A stretch of DNA of 54,309 nucleotides from Paratractidigestivibacter sp003150175 (GCF_964283195.1 NZ_CAXYLH010000012.1); one strand, 5' to 3'. Positions 15,827 through 24,958 are shown, counted from the first letter of the stretch. A program made the numbers and translations. Notes: generated by a model from the sequence alone, not told the origin.

Positions 15827-16988
15827 TTTTGATTGCCTGCTGATGCTCTTCGTACGTCTTGCTGAAGTCGTACTGGACGTTGCCGTCCTTGTCGTTATAG
15901 AAGAAGAAGTAGTAGTAGCCCTTGTCGAGGTACTCTCCGTCGGGGGCGCAGACCGCCTGGAGCGACGAGAGGCCCGGGCAGCAGATCGGGGTCGGCGGGA
16001 GGCCCTTGCTGGTGTAGGTGCTGTAGGGGTCGCTCGAGTCGTGGACCTCGTCGGCGCTGGGGTCGTGGCCGACCGAGTAGGCGGTGGTCGCGTCGGACTG
16101 GAGGAAGCCGTAGTTGGGGTCGCCGTTGTTCTCCAGGCGGTTCCAGAAGATGGCGGCGACGGCGCCCTGGGTATTCGGGGTGGACTCCTTCTCGACGATG
16201 GAGGCGAGGTTGACGATCTGGGCGACGGAGAGCCCGCGGCCCTCGGCATAGCTCAGATCAAGGGTGGAGAGCTCGTTTTGGAACTGGGTGAGCATGGCGC
16301 GGATGATGCCGTCCGCGGTCGCGCCCTCGCCGAAGGAGTACGTCTTTGGAAAGAGGAAGCCCTCGAGCGAATCGTTCGAGGCGCCCTCGAGGAAGGGATA
16401 GTCGGCGACGTAATTGGAGGCCTTGGCCTGGTTCTTGAAGTCGTCGGCCGAGATCCCCAGCGTCTGCTGGACGGTGTCGGCGATGCGCGCGACGGTATAG
16501 CCCTCGGGGATGGTGAGCTTGGTGCCGCTCGCGTTCGGGCCCTCGGTCAGCTGCGTGACCAGCGAGGCGAGGTCGTCGCCCACGGTGATGGTGTACTCGC
16601 CGCTCTTCAGCGACTCGGCGGCCTTCATGCGGCTCGCCTGGGTAAGGAACTCGGACTTGCTCGTGATCACCTTGGCGTCGAAGAGCGCCTGCGCCACCGC
16701 CTGGGCCCCCGACCCGTCGGGGATCGAGACGTTGACGGTCTGCCCGACCTGGATCTGCTGGTGGTCACCGTCTCCCTTGTTCAGCGAGGGGATGAGAACG
16801 AAGACCACGGCGAGGACGACGATGACTGCCGCGAGGACGCCTCCCACGACAAGCCCGCTGCCGCCGCGGCGCTTGGTCTGCTCGCGGCGGACATCGTGAC
16901 TTCCGGCACGCCTGGTGGCGCGCGCCGCGGGCGCCGAGAAGTGCGCCGCGTGGCGGGGACGATGCTGGTCGTTGCTGGGTGTGGTCAT
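15810..16988 (-). CDS. mltG: Endolytic murein transglycosylase MltG (YceG-like)
   Basis: MltG is a membrane-anchored enzyme that cuts nascent peptidoglycan strands and helps set glycan chain length. There is an ~55-residue basic cytoplasmic start, one transmembrane helix (GGVLAAVIVVLAVVFVLIP), a LysM-like subdomain, and the catalytic domain with the Glu in NLASIVEKEST. The GLPPTPI segment and the YYYFFFYNDKDG stretch near the C-terminus are typical. The gene is placed ruvX-mltG-yqeG, as is common in Gram-positives. Confidence 0.92.
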   Translation of the reverse strand: MTTPSNDQHRPRHAAHFSAPAARATRRAGSHDVRREQTKRRGGSGLVVGGVLAAVIVVLAVVFVLIPSLNKGDGDHQQIQVGQTVNVSIPDGSGAQAVAQALFDAKVITSKSEFLTQASRMKAAESLKSGEYTITVGDDLASLVTQLTEGPNASGTKLTIPEGYTVARIADTVQQTLGISADDFKNQAKASNYVADYPFLEGASNDSLEGFLFPKTYSFGEGATADGIIRAMLTQFQNELSTLDLSYAEGRGLSVAQIVNLASIVEKESTPNTQGAVAAIFWNRLENNGDPNYGFLQSDATTAYSVGHDPSADEVHDSSDPYSTYTSKGLPPTPICCPGLSSLQAVCAPDGEYLDKGYYYFFFYNDKDGNVQYDFSKTYEEHQQAIKNAQNK

Positions 16989-17000
16989 CGATGGGCCTTC

Positions 17001-17426
17001 TCAGTCGTTGTCGTGGGCTTCGTTGGCGTCGAGCCAGGATTGCAGGAAGAGCGAGGCGGCCACCATATCGACCTTGCCCCGCATCGAGCGCTCGTTCAGG
17101 CCCTGCTCCCTCAGGATCCGCTTGGCCTCGGCCGAGCTCAGGCGCTCATCGGCGAACTCGAGGGGAAGGTCGCAGCGCTCGGCGATGGCGCGCGCCTGTG
17201 CCATGATGCGCTCCGCCTGGGGGCCCTCCTCCCCCGCCAAGGTCATCGGGCGGCCGCAGACGAGCACGTCGGGCTCCCAGTCCTCGAGGACTCGCACGAA
17301 GGTGCGCGCATGCGAGAGGACCTCGGCCGCGGGCAGGACGCAGACGGGCGAGGCGACGCGGCCGGCGGGGTCGCTCACGGCGACCCCGACGCGGACCTCA
17401 CCGATATCGAGCGCGAGCGCCCGCAC
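17001..17426 (-). CDS. ruvX: RuvX/YqgF putative Holliday junction resolvase / pre-16S rRNA nuclease
   Basis: A 141-residue RNase H-like protein of the YqgF family, implicated in 16S rRNA 5'-end maturation. The three acidic active-site regions are visible: ALDIGEVRVGVAVSD, CGRPMTLAGEEG then FADERLSSAEAKR, and GKVDMVAASLFLQSWLD. The start is GTG 17426, overlapping the alaS TAG by one base. A longer open frame upstream is alaS read out of frame. It lies 12 bases ahead of mltG. Confidence 0.92.
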   Translation of the reverse strand: MRALALDIGEVRVGVAVSDPAGRVASPVCVLPAAEVLSHARTFVRVLEDWEPDVLVCGRPMTLAGEEGPQAERIMAQARAIAERCDLPLEFADERLSSAEAKRILREQGLNERSMRGKVDMVAASLFLQSWLDANEAHDND

Positions 17427-20089
17427 TAGAGGCCGAGCTCCTTGCGCGCCGCGTCGAGCGCCGCGTCGATACCCGACACGTCGGAGCCGCCGGCCTGCGC
17501 CATGTTCGGGCGCCCGCCGCCGCGGCCGCCGACGAGGCTGGCGATGTTCTTCACGATGTCGCCGGCCTTGAAGCCGGAGGCGACGGCGGCGTCGGTTGCG
17601 CCCGCGAGGAGCGCGACCTTGCCGTCGGGGGTGGCCGATGCGATCACGCAGGCGACGGGCTCGCCCTCGGCGGCGTCGCGGATGCCGTCCCAGGCGGAGC
17701 GCATGTCCTTGCCGGAAAGACCGTCCAGGCGCGCGACGACGGCCTTGTACCCGTCGAGCTGGACCGCGGACCTGAAGGCCTCGGCGACCTTGTCGGAGCC
17801 GGCGCCGGTCGTGACGGCCTCGAGCTTCTTTCGGGTGTCGCGCAGCTCGTGGTTGAGGGACGCGACGCGCTCGGCGGCGTCGGCCGGGCGGCACTTGAGC
17901 TCGTGGGCCACGCCGGCGAGGAGCTCGAGCTGCTCATCGAGGTGCTCGATGGCGCCCATGGAGGTCACGGCCTCGATGCGGCGGGCGTTTGAGCCGACGG
18001 AGCTCTCGGAGACGATCTTGAAGAGACCGAGGTCAGCGGTGTTGCGGGCATGCGTGCCGCCGCAGAGCTCGCGGCTGAAGGGCGCGTCGGAGTCGCCTGT
18101 GGAGACCACGCGGACGGTCTCGCCGTACTTCTCGCCAAAGAGCGCGACGGCGCCGGAGGCCTTGGCCTCGTCGAGCCCCATGACGCGGGTGACGATGGGC
18201 TCGGCGGCGAAGATCTCTGCGTTCACGAGTCCCTCGACGCGCGCGAGCTCGTCGGCGGTCATGGCCTCGAAGTGGGTGAAGTCGAAGCGCAGGCGATCGG
18301 GACCCACGAAGGAGCCCGCCTGGCTCACGTGCTCGCCCAGGACCTGCTTGAGCGCGGCGTCGAGCAGGTGGGTAGCGGTGTGGTTACGGCGGATGAGCTC
18401 GCGGCGGCCGTGGTCGACCGCGGCGGTCACGACGTCGCCCACGCGCAGCGTGCCCTCCTCGACGGTCGCGACGTGGGCATAGAGGCCGTTCTTGCCCTTG
18501 GTGTCGCTCACGCGGACCTTGAGGCTGCCGCCGTCGGTGAGGTAACCGGTGTCGCCGCACTGGCCGCCCATCTCGGCGTAGAACGGGGTCTGGTCGAGGA
18601 CGACGCTGACCTCGTCGCCGGCGTGGGCCTCGTCGGCCTCCGCCTCGCGCGCGACGATGGCCACCACGCGGCAGCCGTCGGCGGCGTCGGCGTCGTAGCC
18701 GCAGAACTCGGTCGCGGCGAGCTTGTCGGAAAGCCCGGTCCAGACGTCGTTGAAGTTGCTCCAGGCGTCGCGGTTGGCGGCGGCGCGGGCGCGCTCCTTC
18801 TGCTCGGTCATGCAGGCGTCGAAGCCCTCCATGTCGACCTCGTGGCCGGCCGCCTCGCAGATCTCGCGGGTGAGGTCGATGGGGAAGCCGTAGGTGTCGT
18901 GGAGCTTGAAGGCGACCTCACCGGGCAGCACGGCGCCCTCAGCGAGCTTGGCGCACTCGGTCTCGAGCATGGACTCGCCGGCGTCGAGCGTAGCGCCGAA
19001 GCGCTCCTCCTCGGCGCGGACGATGCCCTGGATGAGGGCGTTCTGCTCGACGAGCGCGGGGTAGTTGTCGCCCATGAGGCGCGTGACCTCGTCGACGTAG
19101 GTCGAGAGGAACGGGCTCTGGATGTTCATGAGACGGGCGTGGTAGACGGCGCGGCGCAGCAGGCGGCGCAGGATGTAGCCGCGGCCCTCGTTGCCGGGCA
19201 GGATTCCGTCGCCGATCATGAACGTGACGGCGCGGGAGTGGTCGGCGAGGATGCGCAGGCTGCGGTCCTTGGCAGCGTCGGTGCCGTACTCGTGGCCCGA
19301 GAGCTTCTCGCCCACGCCGATGAGGGACTGGAGCAGGTCGCCGTCGTAGTTCGTGCCCTTGTGCTGCATGATCGCGGCGATGCGCTCGAGGCCCATGCCG
19401 GTATCGATGTTGCGGTGGGGCAGCTCGGGCATCGAGCCGTCCTCCTGGCGGTCGTACTGGGTGAAGACGAGGTTCCAGAACTCGAGGTAGCGGTCGCAGT
19501 CGCAGCCGGGGGCGCAGTCGGGGCTGCCGCAGCCGAACTCCTCGCCCTGGTCGAAGTAGATCTCGGAGCAGGGGCCGCAGGGGCCGGTCGGGCCGGCGGC
19601 CCAGAAGTTGTCCTCCTCGCCGAGGCGCGAGATGTGGTCGTAGTCGACGCCCTGGGCGTGCCAGAGCTCGATGGCCTCCTCGTCGTTCTCGAAGACCGTC
19701 ATGTACAGGCGGTCCTTGGGAAGGCCGAGGTGCTCGGGCGAGGTGATGAACTCATAGGCCCAGGCGATGGCGTCTGCCTTGGTGTAGCCGCCGAAGCTGA
19801 AGTTGCCGAGCATCTCGAAGAAGCTGAGGTGACGGGCGTCGCCGATGTTATCGATGTCGTTCGTGCGCAGGCACTTCTGGCAGGAGCAGGCGCCGATCTC
19901 CTTCATGGTCTTGGAGCCCTGGTAGTACTCCTTGAACTGGTTCATGCCGGCGTTTGCGAGCAGCAGCGAGGGGTCGTCGGGCACGAGGGAGGACGACGGG
20001 CAGAGCTTGCAGCCCTTGGACTCGAAGAACTTGAGGAAGTCCTCGCGAATCTCGGCGGTGGTCATAGTCTTGTAGTCGGCGGTGCTCAT
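17426..20089 (-). CDS. alaS: Alanyl-tRNA synthetase
   Basis: Charges tRNA-Ala. The full 887-residue class II architecture is present. The N-terminal aminoacylation domain has the LCPSSSLVPDDPSLLLANAGMNQFK start and later DIDNIGDARHLSFFEMLGNFSFG. The editing domain has the zinc/catalytic motif HTATHLLDAAL and CGGTHARNT. The C-Ala domain has the Gly-rich GGRGGGRPNMAQAGG motif near the end. ATG 20089 has AAGGGAG upstream; the frame upstream of it is unconserved. A clear promoter lies ~50 bases ahead. It begins the unit alaS-ruvX-mltG-yqeG. Confidence 0.97.
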   Translation of the reverse strand: MSTADYKTMTTAEIREDFLKFFESKGCKLCPSSSLVPDDPSLLLANAGMNQFKEYYQGSKTMKEIGACSCQKCLRTNDIDNIGDARHLSFFEMLGNFSFGGYTKADAIAWAYEFITSPEHLGLPKDRLYMTVFENDEEAIELWHAQGVDYDHISRLGEEDNFWAAGPTGPCGPCSEIYFDQGEEFGCGSPDCAPGCDCDRYLEFWNLVFTQYDRQEDGSMPELPHRNIDTGMGLERIAAIMQHKGTNYDGDLLQSLIGVGEKLSGHEYGTDAAKDRSLRILADHSRAVTFMIGDGILPGNEGRGYILRRLLRRAVYHARLMNIQSPFLSTYVDEVTRLMGDNYPALVEQNALIQGIVRAEEERFGATLDAGESMLETECAKLAEGAVLPGEVAFKLHDTYGFPIDLTREICEAAGHEVDMEGFDACMTEQKERARAAANRDAWSNFNDVWTGLSDKLAATEFCGYDADAADGCRVVAIVAREAEADEAHAGDEVSVVLDQTPFYAEMGGQCGDTGYLTDGGSLKVRVSDTKGKNGLYAHVATVEEGTLRVGDVVTAAVDHGRRELIRRNHTATHLLDAALKQVLGEHVSQAGSFVGPDRLRFDFTHFEAMTADELARVEGLVNAEIFAAEPIVTRVMGLDEAKASGAVALFGEKYGETVRVVSTGDSDAPFSRELCGGTHARNTADLGLFKIVSESSVGSNARRIEAVTSMGAIEHLDEQLELLAGVAHELKCRPADAAERVASLNHELRDTRKKLEAVTTGAGSDKVAEAFRSAVQLDGYKAVVARLDGLSGKDMRSAWDGIRDAAEGEPVACVIASATPDGKVALLAGATDAAVASGFKAGDIVKNIASLVGGRGGGRPNMAQAGGSDVSGIDAALDAARKELGL

Positions 20090-20135
20090 GTGTCTCCCTT
20101 GCGATCGGGCGGTGAATCTGCGCATACAATCGACT

Positions 20136-20163
20136 AGTATACCGCGCAGCCACACCCTCGCAA
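20136..20163 (-). promoter_or_regulatory. Promoter of alaS
   Basis: Minus-strand TTGCGA (20163-20158), 16-bp spacer, TATACT (20141-20136), 47 bases ahead of the ATG. Confidence 0.7.
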
Positions 20164-20202
20164 AAAAGCACATATCGGACGGTATGCCGGGAGTTGTTCA
20201 GA

Positions 20203-21510
20203 CTACTTCCGAGGATCCACAAGCCCCGCGGCGTGGCCCTCTACGGCTGCGCGGTCCTCCTCAGAGAGCGCCCCGCGCAGGCGGGAGCCCTCGAAGAACG
20301 TCGCATCGTCGAGCGCGTCGAGCTCCGGGCACGGGGAGCCGTCGGGCTCCTTGTACTCCGTGCCGCGGAAGAGCGCGCCTGTGCTCGAGACGATCTGCCG
20401 CCCGGTCCTCGTCTCGAAGAAGTACACGAAGAAGCCCCTGATCGCTGCGGTGAGGGGCACGGCGAGGACCATTCCCAGGGCGCCGCCGAGGCAACCGCCC
20501 ACGATGATGCCCACGAGCGAGAGCGCCGGGTGGATCTGGACGGAGCGCTGCATCACGACGGGCGAGAGCACGTTGTCCGCGATGTTCTGGGCGACCACGG
20601 TGATGACCAGCGCGGCGAAGGCGAGGCCCGGCCCCACGAACAGGCCGAGGAGCACGGAAAGCAGGCACGAGACCATGGGACCGATCACGGGGACGAAGTG
20701 CATCACGAAGGTGAGCGCGCCGAGCAGGGCCGCGTAGGGGTGCCCCGCGGCGGCGAGGCCGGCCGCGACCATGAGCCCGTTGGCGACGGAGGTGACGAGC
20801 GTCCCGAACATGTAGCCGCCCGTCGAGCGCGAGAGCACGGCAAGCATGAGCGTGACGTCGCGGCTGTGGCGCGGACCGACGATGACCGCGAGCTCGCGTG
20901 CCATGAGCGGGTAGTCCTTGGCGACCCAGTACGCAAGGACGAGCCCGAGGAACACCGTGGTGAAGTCGGTGACCATGCTCGAGATGTTCTCGACGAGGCC
21001 GGTGGAGATCTGGCGCGCGAGGTCGCTCGCCATCGAGAGCCCCGTGCTCGACAGCGCGCTCACGAGCTGGTTGACGGTGCTCTGGACGCGCGGGTCGGCG
21101 GACTCACCGTAGGTGTTCCAGAACTCTCCGAGGGCCCTTTGCGCTTGCTCGATGTACACAGGGGTGCTGCGCAAAAGCACGAGAAGCTCCTGCATGAGGG
21201 GCCCGCCGATCAGCGACACGAGGACGATGACCCCCACGACCAGGAGGGCAAGCGAGATCAGAGCGGCGAGGCCCCTGGGGACCTTGTGGTCCTCCAGGCG
21301 GTTGGTGACGGGGCTGCACATGAAGCCGGCGACCCCGCCCACGAGGATGAGCCCGAGCGCCTGCTGGACGAAGCCGAGCGCGCCGATGATGAGCCACGAC
21401 GCGATGAAGACCCCGACCACCGTCCAGACGGCGAGCATACGGGGGCGCCAGCGCTCGATGCGCTCGCGCCGGCGCTCGGAGAGCTCCCCGGGGTCCTCGC
21501 TGGCGCTCAT
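20203..21510 (-). CDS. AI-2E family (PerM) transporter
   Basis: A 435-residue membrane protein of the AI-2 exporter superfamily, whose members export autoinducer-2 or act in Na+/Li+ antiport; the substrate here is unknown. About eight hydrophobic segments are visible, including the two-helix start (LAVWTVVGVFIASWLIIGALGFV) and the conserved PVIGPMVSCLLSVLLGLFVGP and NIADNVLSPVVMQRSVQIHPALSLVGIIVGG regions. A ~70-residue hydrophilic C-terminal tail follows. The ATG overlaps the sigma-factor stop by four bases (ATGA), linking it to the stress-sigma operon. Confidence 0.85.
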   Translation of the reverse strand: MSASEDPGELSERRRERIERWRPRMLAVWTVVGVFIASWLIIGALGFVQQALGLILVGGVAGFMCSPVTNRLEDHKVPRGLAALISLALLVVGVIVLVSLIGGPLMQELLVLLRSTPVYIEQAQRALGEFWNTYGESADPRVQSTVNQLVSALSSTGLSMASDLARQISTGLVENISSMVTDFTTVFLGLVLAYWVAKDYPLMARELAVIVGPRHSRDVTLMLAVLSRSTGGYMFGTLVTSVANGLMVAAGLAAAGHPYAALLGALTFVMHFVPVIGPMVSCLLSVLLGLFVGPGLAFAALVITVVAQNIADNVLSPVVMQRSVQIHPALSLVGIIVGGCLGGALGMVLAVPLTAAIRGFFVYFFETRTGRQIVSSTGALFRGTEYKEPDGSPCPELDALDDATFFEGSRLRGALSEEDRAAVEGHAAGLVDPRK

Positions 21511-22439
21511 CGCATCAGCCCCTCGGGGTCGATCTTCTCTTGGATGCGGCGCAGGGCGCGGCGCAACATGCGCGATACCTGCACCTGCGAGATGCCGAGC
21601 TTCTTTGCGATCTCGACCTGGGTCATGCCATCGAGGTAGCGCATACGGATGGCCTGCTGGTCCGCCTCGGGGAACTCGGAGATGACGTCCTCGAGGATCA
21701 TGCGGTCGTCGGAGGCCTCGAGGTCGTTGTCCACGCTCGCGTAGCGGTCTATGACGGCGGGGGCGTCGTCCTCCTCCGTGCCGCCCTGCCCCTCGAGCGG
21801 GACCGAGCTGTAGGCGCTGGAGGACTCCATGGCCTCGAGCACCTCGTCGGGGGTCGTGCCCAGGCGCGCGGCGATCTCGTCGATGGAGGGGCTGCGCTGC
21901 AGCTCGGCCGTGAGCTCGTCGGTCACGGTGTTCACCTTGGCGGAGAGCTCCTGGAGGCGGCGCGGAACGCGGATGGTCCAGCCCTTGTCGCGGAAGTGGC
22001 GCTTGATCTCGCCCATGATCGTGGGCGTCGCGTAGGTCGTGAACTCGAGGCCGCGGGACGGGTCGAAGCGGTCGATCGCCTTGATCAGGCCGATCGTGCC
22101 GACCTGGATGAGGTCGTCGAGCGGCTCGCCGCGGTTCTTGAACTTGGCGGCGATGTAGCGGACGAGGTTCACGTGGCTCACGATGAGCTGCTCGCGCGCC
22201 TCCTCGTCGCCCTCCTCCTTGTAGCGGCGGAAGAGCTCGCGGGTGCGGTCCTTGTCCCAGGCAGGCTTGCCCTTGGAGACGCGGCGCAGCCGGCGGCGCG
22301 CGGCGGACGCATCGGCGCGGGACGCAGCGGGTACCTGTGCGCTCGCCTTGGCGGGGGCCTCGGCCGCGGCGGCCGCAGGGGCCTTGGCGACGGCGGGCTT
22401 CCCCGTCTTGTCCTTCTCGGGCTCCTTAGCGCTCGTCAT
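21507..22439 (-). CDS. SigB/SigF-type RNA polymerase sigma factor
   Basis: A 310-residue sigma-70 family group 3 factor of the SigB/SigF/SigG class. There is a ~60-residue Ala/Lys-rich N-terminus. Region 2 is HVNLVRYIAAKFKNRGEPLDDLIQVGTIGLIKAIDRFD then FTTYATPTIMGEIKRHFRDKGW. Region 3 includes RVPRRLQELSAKVN and SPSIDEIAARLG. Region 4 ends MTQVEIAKKLGISQVQVSRMLRRALRRI. It follows the RsbW-like gene with a 14-base overlap, the classic anti-sigma/sigma pairing, and is coupled to the AI-2E transporter gene downstream. No anti-anti-sigma (RsbV) gene is visible. Confidence 0.9.
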   Translation of the reverse strand: MTSAKEPEKDKTGKPAVAKAPAAAAAEAPAKASAQVPAASRADASAARRRLRRVSKGKPAWDKDRTRELFRRYKEEGDEEAREQLIVSHVNLVRYIAAKFKNRGEPLDDLIQVGTIGLIKAIDRFDPSRGLEFTTYATPTIMGEIKRHFRDKGWTIRVPRRLQELSAKVNTVTDELTAELQRSPSIDEIAARLGTTPDEVLEAMESSSAYSSVPLEGQGGTEEDDAPAVIDRYASVDNDLEASDDRMILEDVISEFPEADQQAIRMRYLDGMTQVEIAKKLGISQVQVSRMLRRALRRIQEKIDPEGLMR

Positions 22440-22809
22440 GGGCACCGCCCGTCGAGAGGACCAGCGAGAGGGTGCGGTCGTCCTCCGTGATGCCGAAGTC
22501 CTCGCAGATAGCGTCGAGGAGCACCTCCACGAGCTCGAGCGACTGGTCGGAGTCCGCCGCGTCGAGGTCGTCACCGAGCGAGAAGTCCATGGTGATCTCA
22601 CCGTCGACGAGGGCGAAGTTGCACACCACGAAGTCCTGTCCCGTGGCGCAGGCGTAGACGAATCCCTCCTCGGCCGCCATGCGGACATCCTCGACGTCGT
22701 CGAGGCCGAGGTCGGCCACGGCGGCGAGGCTGGCGGCGCACATGCGCACGACGCGCGCGTACGCGGGGGCGGCGGGAACGGTGAGGGCGCAGGGCTGTGC
22801 GTTCGTCAT
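22426..22809 (-). CDS. RsbW-like anti-sigma factor, degenerate ATPase
   Basis: A 127-residue protein in the anti-sigma position directly upstream of the SigB-type gene. The order of elements resembles the small HATPase_c_2 fold of RsbW/SpoIIAB: an N-terminal strand, a helix with LAAVADLGLDDVEDVRMAAEEGFVYAC in place of the N-box helix, then strands. The N-box Asn appears to be replaced (SEAVTNA-type sequence reads EEGFVYA). No DxGxG G-box is visible; the region is DFSLGDDLDAADSD. It may bind the sigma factor without ATP-dependent kinase activity. Assignment rests mainly on context plus weak sequence resemblance. Confidence 0.65.
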   Translation of the reverse strand: MTNAQPCALTVPAAPAYARVVRMCAASLAAVADLGLDDVEDVRMAAEEGFVYACATGQDFVVCNFALVDGEITMDFSLGDDLDAADSDQSLELVEVLLDAICEDFGITEDDRTLSLVLSTGGAHDER

Positions 22810-22820
22810 GTTCAGGCCCC

Positions 22821-23432
22821 CTACTCGGCGTCAGCCGCAGGGGCGGCGGGCTCGGAAGCGGGCTTCGCGGCGTCGGCGGGCTTCGCGGCGTCGGCGGGCT
22901 TCGCGGCGTCGCCATAGACGACGTAGGCGGTCGGCTTGCGGGGCGCCCTGGCCTTCGCGGCCTGCTCGTCGATGGTCACCGAGCCGGAGTCCACGGCACC
23001 TTCGGCAGCAGCGAGCGTGCGCGACGGGGCGGCGGCGCCGCGGCCCGTGACCTTCTTCACGGCCTTGGCGACGGAGCTCGCGGCGCCCTGCACGGCGTCG
23101 TTGACCGTCTCGGTCACGCCGGCGGCGGTCCCGGAGACCGTGGAGACGTCAGCGAGGATAGCGTTCATGCTGTTGAGGGAGGCGTTGGCGGAGTCCATGG
23201 CCACGTTGGCCTTGACCGCCACCGCCGGCATCTGCTTGACGGCGGGCTCGAGCTCGTCGACCATGCCGTCGAGCTTGGCCACGATGGGCTGCGCCTGCGC
23301 GATGACCTCGTTCGCGGAGGCCGAGACCTCGTCGATATTCTTGCGGGCGGAGCGCACGGTGAGGGCGACCTCCACGACGGCCCAGACCGCAACCACGACG
23401 AGCACGATCAGGGCGATGTTCAGGTAATCCAT
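22821..23432 (-). CDS. DUF948-like membrane-anchored protein
   Basis: A 203-residue protein with one N-terminal transmembrane helix (ALIVLVVVAVWAVVEVALTV), then a long amphipathic helical region (~30-120) rich in Ala/Val with regularly spaced Asn/Asp. This pattern is seen in DUF948/YtxG-type general stress proteins. The C-terminus is low complexity and contains a near-perfect six-residue repeat (AAKPAD x3) encoded by an 18-bp tandem repeat. It starts 11 bases ahead of the RsbW-like gene, so it is probably the first gene of the stress-sigma unit. Confidence 0.7.
   Translation of the reverse strand: MDYLNIALIVLVVVAVWAVVEVALTVRSARKNIDEVSASANEVIAQAQPIVAKLDGMVDELEPAVKQMPAVAVKANVAMDSANASLNSMNAILADVSTVSGTAAGVTETVNDAVQGAASSVAKAVKKVTGRGAAAPSRTLAAAEGAVDSGSVTIDEQAAKARAPRKPTAYVVYGDAAKPADAAKPADAAKPASEPAAPAADAE
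22860..22913. repeat. 18-bp tandem repeat, three copies
   Basis: GGGCTTCGCGGCGTCGGC occurs at 22860-22877 and 22878-22895, and with one mismatch at 22896-22913. It lies in frame inside the DUF948-like gene and encodes AAKPAD units. Copy number could vary between strains without shifting the frame. Confidence 0.85.
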
Positions 23433-23560
23433 GCGTAGGCCTCCGGATCCAGGGTTCGCGAGCCGCGCACGAGGTCGTCTCGTACGCGCACCGTCATTCT
23501 ACCCAAACGCAAAACGTGGGCAGCGCAGAAGCGCGGCAACGGCGCGAGCTGGGCAGAACC

Positions 23561-23594
23561 GCGGCTAAGAAGCGCGCTCGCCCTTCTTAGCCGC
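23561..23594 (-). terminator. Hairpin spanning the rarA stop codon
   Basis: GCGGCTAAGAAG (23561-23572) and CTTCTTAGCCGC (23583-23594) are a perfect 12-bp inverted repeat with a 10-nt loop. The rarA TAA lies within the stem. No U-tract follows, so it could be a U-less terminator or an mRNA 3'-end stabiliser. Confidence 0.55.
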
Positions 23595-24951
23595 CGCGGC
23601 GCCGGGGGGCGGCGTCTCCCGCCTCGGCGATGTCGCGGCCGAGCGCGTCCTCGCGCCAGGCCTCCCAGCCGCGCGGGCTCGGATGGTAGAAGGCGCCGCG
23701 CTCGAGCCCCTCGGGCAGGTAGCGCTGGTCGACCCAGCCGGACGGGTAGTTGTGGGGGTACAGGTACGCGCCGTACTCGTCGGAGCCGGGGCGGTGGCGG
23801 TCGCGCAGGTAGTTGGGCACTTCTCGGCGCGGGCCCTGCCTGACATCGGCCAGCGCGGCGTCGATGCCCGCCTCCGCGGCGTTGGACTTCGGTGCGAGCG
23901 CATTATAGGTCGCCGCCTGCGCGAGGTTGATCCTGCACTCCGGCAGGCCGATGACCTCGACCGCGCGGAAGGCGGCCTCGGCCACCAGCAGCGCCTGGGG
24001 ATCGGCGTTGCCGATGTCCTCGGAGGCGGCGATCATGATGCGGCGCGCGATGAACTTGGGGTCCTCGCCGGCATCGAGCATGCGCGCGAGCCAGTAGAGC
24101 GCCGCGTCGGGGTCGCTGCCGCGCATCGACTTGATGAAGGCGCTGATGATGTCGTAGTGCATGTCGCCGGATTTGTCGTAGGACAGCCCGTGGCGCGGGT
24201 TCGCCTCCAGCACGTGCGCCGCGGTGATGGTCACGGGGTCCTCCGCGGAGGGCGCGGGCGCCTCGGGGTCGGCGGGCGCCGCCATCTGGCTCGCGAGCTC
24301 GAGGGAGGTGAGCGCCGCGCGGCCGTCGCCCCCGGCGAGCTTGACGATCTCGTCCTCCGCCTCGCCCGAGAGCGTGAAAGCCCCCGCCAGGCCCTCCGGA
24401 GCGACGACGGCGTGCTCGACCATCCGCCGCAGCGACTCGTCGTCGAGCGGGCGGAGCTCCACCACGCGGCTGCGGCTGATGAGCGCGGAGTTCACCTCGA
24501 AGTAGGGGTTCTCCGTCGTCGCGCCCACGAGGACGACGGTACGGTCCTCGACGGCGTGGAGGAGGGCGTCTTGCTGGCTGCGGTTGAAGCGGTGGATCTC
24601 GTCGACGAAAAGAATCGTGCGGCGGCCCTGCGAGAGCAGGCGGCTCTCGGCGGACTCGATCTCGCGACGGAGGTCCTTGACCGTGCCGGTGATGGCGCTG
24701 ACCTCGACGAACTCGGCGTGCGTGGTATGTGCGACGATGCGCGCGAGGGTCGTCTTTCCCGTGCCGGCGGGGCCATAGAGGATGACGGAGCTCAGCGTGT
24801 CGTGCTCGATCGCGCGCCTCAGCCAAGACGCGGGGCCCACGGCCTGCTCCTGGCCGAAGTAGCCGTCGAGGGTACGCGGGCGCATGCGGGCCGCGAGCGG
24901 CGCGTTGTCGTTGCGCCGGGCGGTCTCTATGTGGGTGAACAAGGTATCCAT
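23587..24951 (-). CDS. rarA: Replication-associated recombination protein RarA (MgsA) ATPase
   Basis: RarA is an AAA+ clamp-loader-like ATPase that acts at stalled replication forks. The 454 residues show RPRTLDGYFGQEQAVG, Walker A GPAGTGKTT, Walker B ILFVDEIHRFNRSQQD, sensor 1 LVGATTENPYFEVNSALISRSRV, and the C-terminal tetramerisation region (HYDIISAFIKSMRGSDPDAALYWLARML). The ATG at 24951 has no Shine-Dalgarno sequence. Instead a TACAAT -10 box ends seven bases upstream, which suggests a leaderless mRNA. The frame continues upstream but is unconserved. Confidence 0.95.
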   Translation of the reverse strand: MDTLFTHIETARRNDNAPLAARMRPRTLDGYFGQEQAVGPASWLRRAIEHDTLSSVILYGPAGTGKTTLARIVAHTTHAEFVEVSAITGTVKDLRREIESAESRLLSQGRRTILFVDEIHRFNRSQQDALLHAVEDRTVVLVGATTENPYFEVNSALISRSRVVELRPLDDESLRRMVEHAVVAPEGLAGAFTLSGEAEDEIVKLAGGDGRAALTSLELASQMAAPADPEAPAPSAEDPVTITAAHVLEANPRHGLSYDKSGDMHYDIISAFIKSMRGSDPDAALYWLARMLDAGEDPKFIARRIMIAASEDIGNADPQALLVAEAAFRAVEVIGLPECRINLAQAATYNALAPKSNAAEAGIDAALADVRQGPRREVPNYLRDRHRPGSDEYGAYLYPHNYPSGWVDQRYLPEGLERGAFYHPSPRGWEAWREDALGRDIAEAGDAAPRRRGG

Positions 24952-24958
24952 GGGAACG

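Noticed and set aside
15827..16249. N-terminal extension of the yqeG frame
   Set aside because: It is mltG read in another frame (Ser/Thr/Arg/Pro-rich); the ATG at 15826 begins the conserved region.
18050..20137. A long plus-strand frame opposite alaS
   Set aside because: The translation is Val/Gly/Ala/Glu-rich shadow sequence; alaS is unambiguous on the other strand.
20090..20202. T-box or other leader RNA ahead of alaS
   Set aside because: Only ~40 bases separate the -10 box from the ATG, too short for a T-box.
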